Assembly (NCBI GenBank): GCA_029255605.1
Contig: JANLJF010000073.1
Location: 1 to 41,662, forward strand
Direction of reading: 5' to 3'
Source of the DNA: Azovibrio restrictus
GTDB lineage: Bacteria > Bacteroidota > Bacteroidia > Chitinophagales > Chitinophagaceae
DNA: 41,662 nt
In this document: in pieces, positions 41,569 to 41,662 of the stretch
Position numbering within the stretch: position 1 is the first letter of the stretch
How the letters are laid out: each line of letters begins with the position of its first letter
Program-made: the position numbers and the translations under genes
Notes under the pieces: model-generated
The model's database searches: none
Seen by the model: only the letters and a program-made list of their open reading frames with translations
What the model was told of the DNA's origin: nothing

Positions 41569-41662
41569 ATGAGAAAAGCCGATGTTGTAACCAGCATTGC
41601 TGAAAAAACCGGTATTCCCAAAGTTGACATCCTCGTTGCCTTGGAAGCGTTTTTCAAAGAAG
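41569..41662 (+). CDS. HU-family DNA-binding protein, N-terminal part
   Basis: Only the first 31 codons are present; the gene runs off the window. MRKADVVTSIAEKTGIPKVD and VALEAFFKE match the N-terminal helices of HU/IHF histone-like proteins, which bend DNA and shape the nucleoid. An HU subunit and an IHF-like subunit cannot be distinguished from this part. The start fits the family and follows an AT-rich leader of about 80 bases. Confidence 0.85.
   Translation, partial: MRKADVVTSIAEKTGIPKVDILVALEAFFKE

Overview
The window looks like chromosomal DNA from a member of the Bacteroidota, probably of the Chitinophagales/Chitinophagaceae type (an inference from gene content; no rRNA is present to confirm it). 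The evidence is: four secreted proteins with C-terminal Por/T9SS-type sorting domains, many promoters of the Bacteroidota -7 form TAnnTTTG placed very close to start codons, a fused two-subunit branched-chain E1 gene, a GH3/serine-hydrolase fusion, and futalosine-type menaquinone synthesis. I see no tRNA, rRNA, CRISPR array, integrase or transposase. Coding density is high and most genes are housekeeping or metabolic.

Layout. 1-2046 (minus): a nucleotidyltransferase start carrying an in-frame TAG, a GHMP sugar kinase coupled to it, a VanZ-like membrane protein and gcvH. 2276-10204 (plus): three tandem genes for large secreted GEVED-domain proteins with T9SS tails. The second and third share a base-perfect 1,628-bp repeat covering about two thirds of each gene, while their N-terminal 'heads' differ. 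10505-14758 (plus): class II (B12) ribonucleotide reductase nrdJ and an envelope lipoprotein. 14821-16497 (minus): a secreted protein with two DUF4397 repeats and a T9SS tail. 16701-19254 (plus): a GreA/B-C-terminal-like protein, then an aldehyde dehydrogenase/RidA pair resembling the 2-aminomuconate semialdehyde dehydrogenase and 2-aminomuconate deaminase of the kynurenine pathway, preceded by phased CACAACA repeats. 19323-25315 (minus): a lipoprotein, the fused branched-chain 2-oxoacid dehydrogenase E1, and the GH3-beta-lactamase-fold fusion.

25461-32197 (plus): mutL (GTG start), a PaaE-like reductase, a NifU-type Fe-S carrier, mannose-1-phosphate guanylyltransferase and a YbdL-like aminotransferase. 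A small secreted protein lies on the minus strand at 28543-28977. 32187-34136 (minus): a TauE/SafE permease and mqnC. 34274-36821 (plus): a MerR regulator, a thioredoxin-fold protein and hutH. 36822-41106 (minus): a glycosyltransferase, a membrane-anchored patatin and heme A synthase ctaA. The window ends inside an HU-family DNA-binding protein gene.

The most notable structure is the tandem GEVED array: near-constant bodies, variable heads and a perfect long direct repeat. This points to recent duplication or gene conversion and a possible substrate for surface-protein variation. Other points are the nonsense codon in the sugar-nucleotide gene, the degenerate MutL endonuclease motif, the phased repeats before the aminomuconate pair, and several starts that promoter or terminator positions re-define (2276, 29247, 32948, 34136, 41106).
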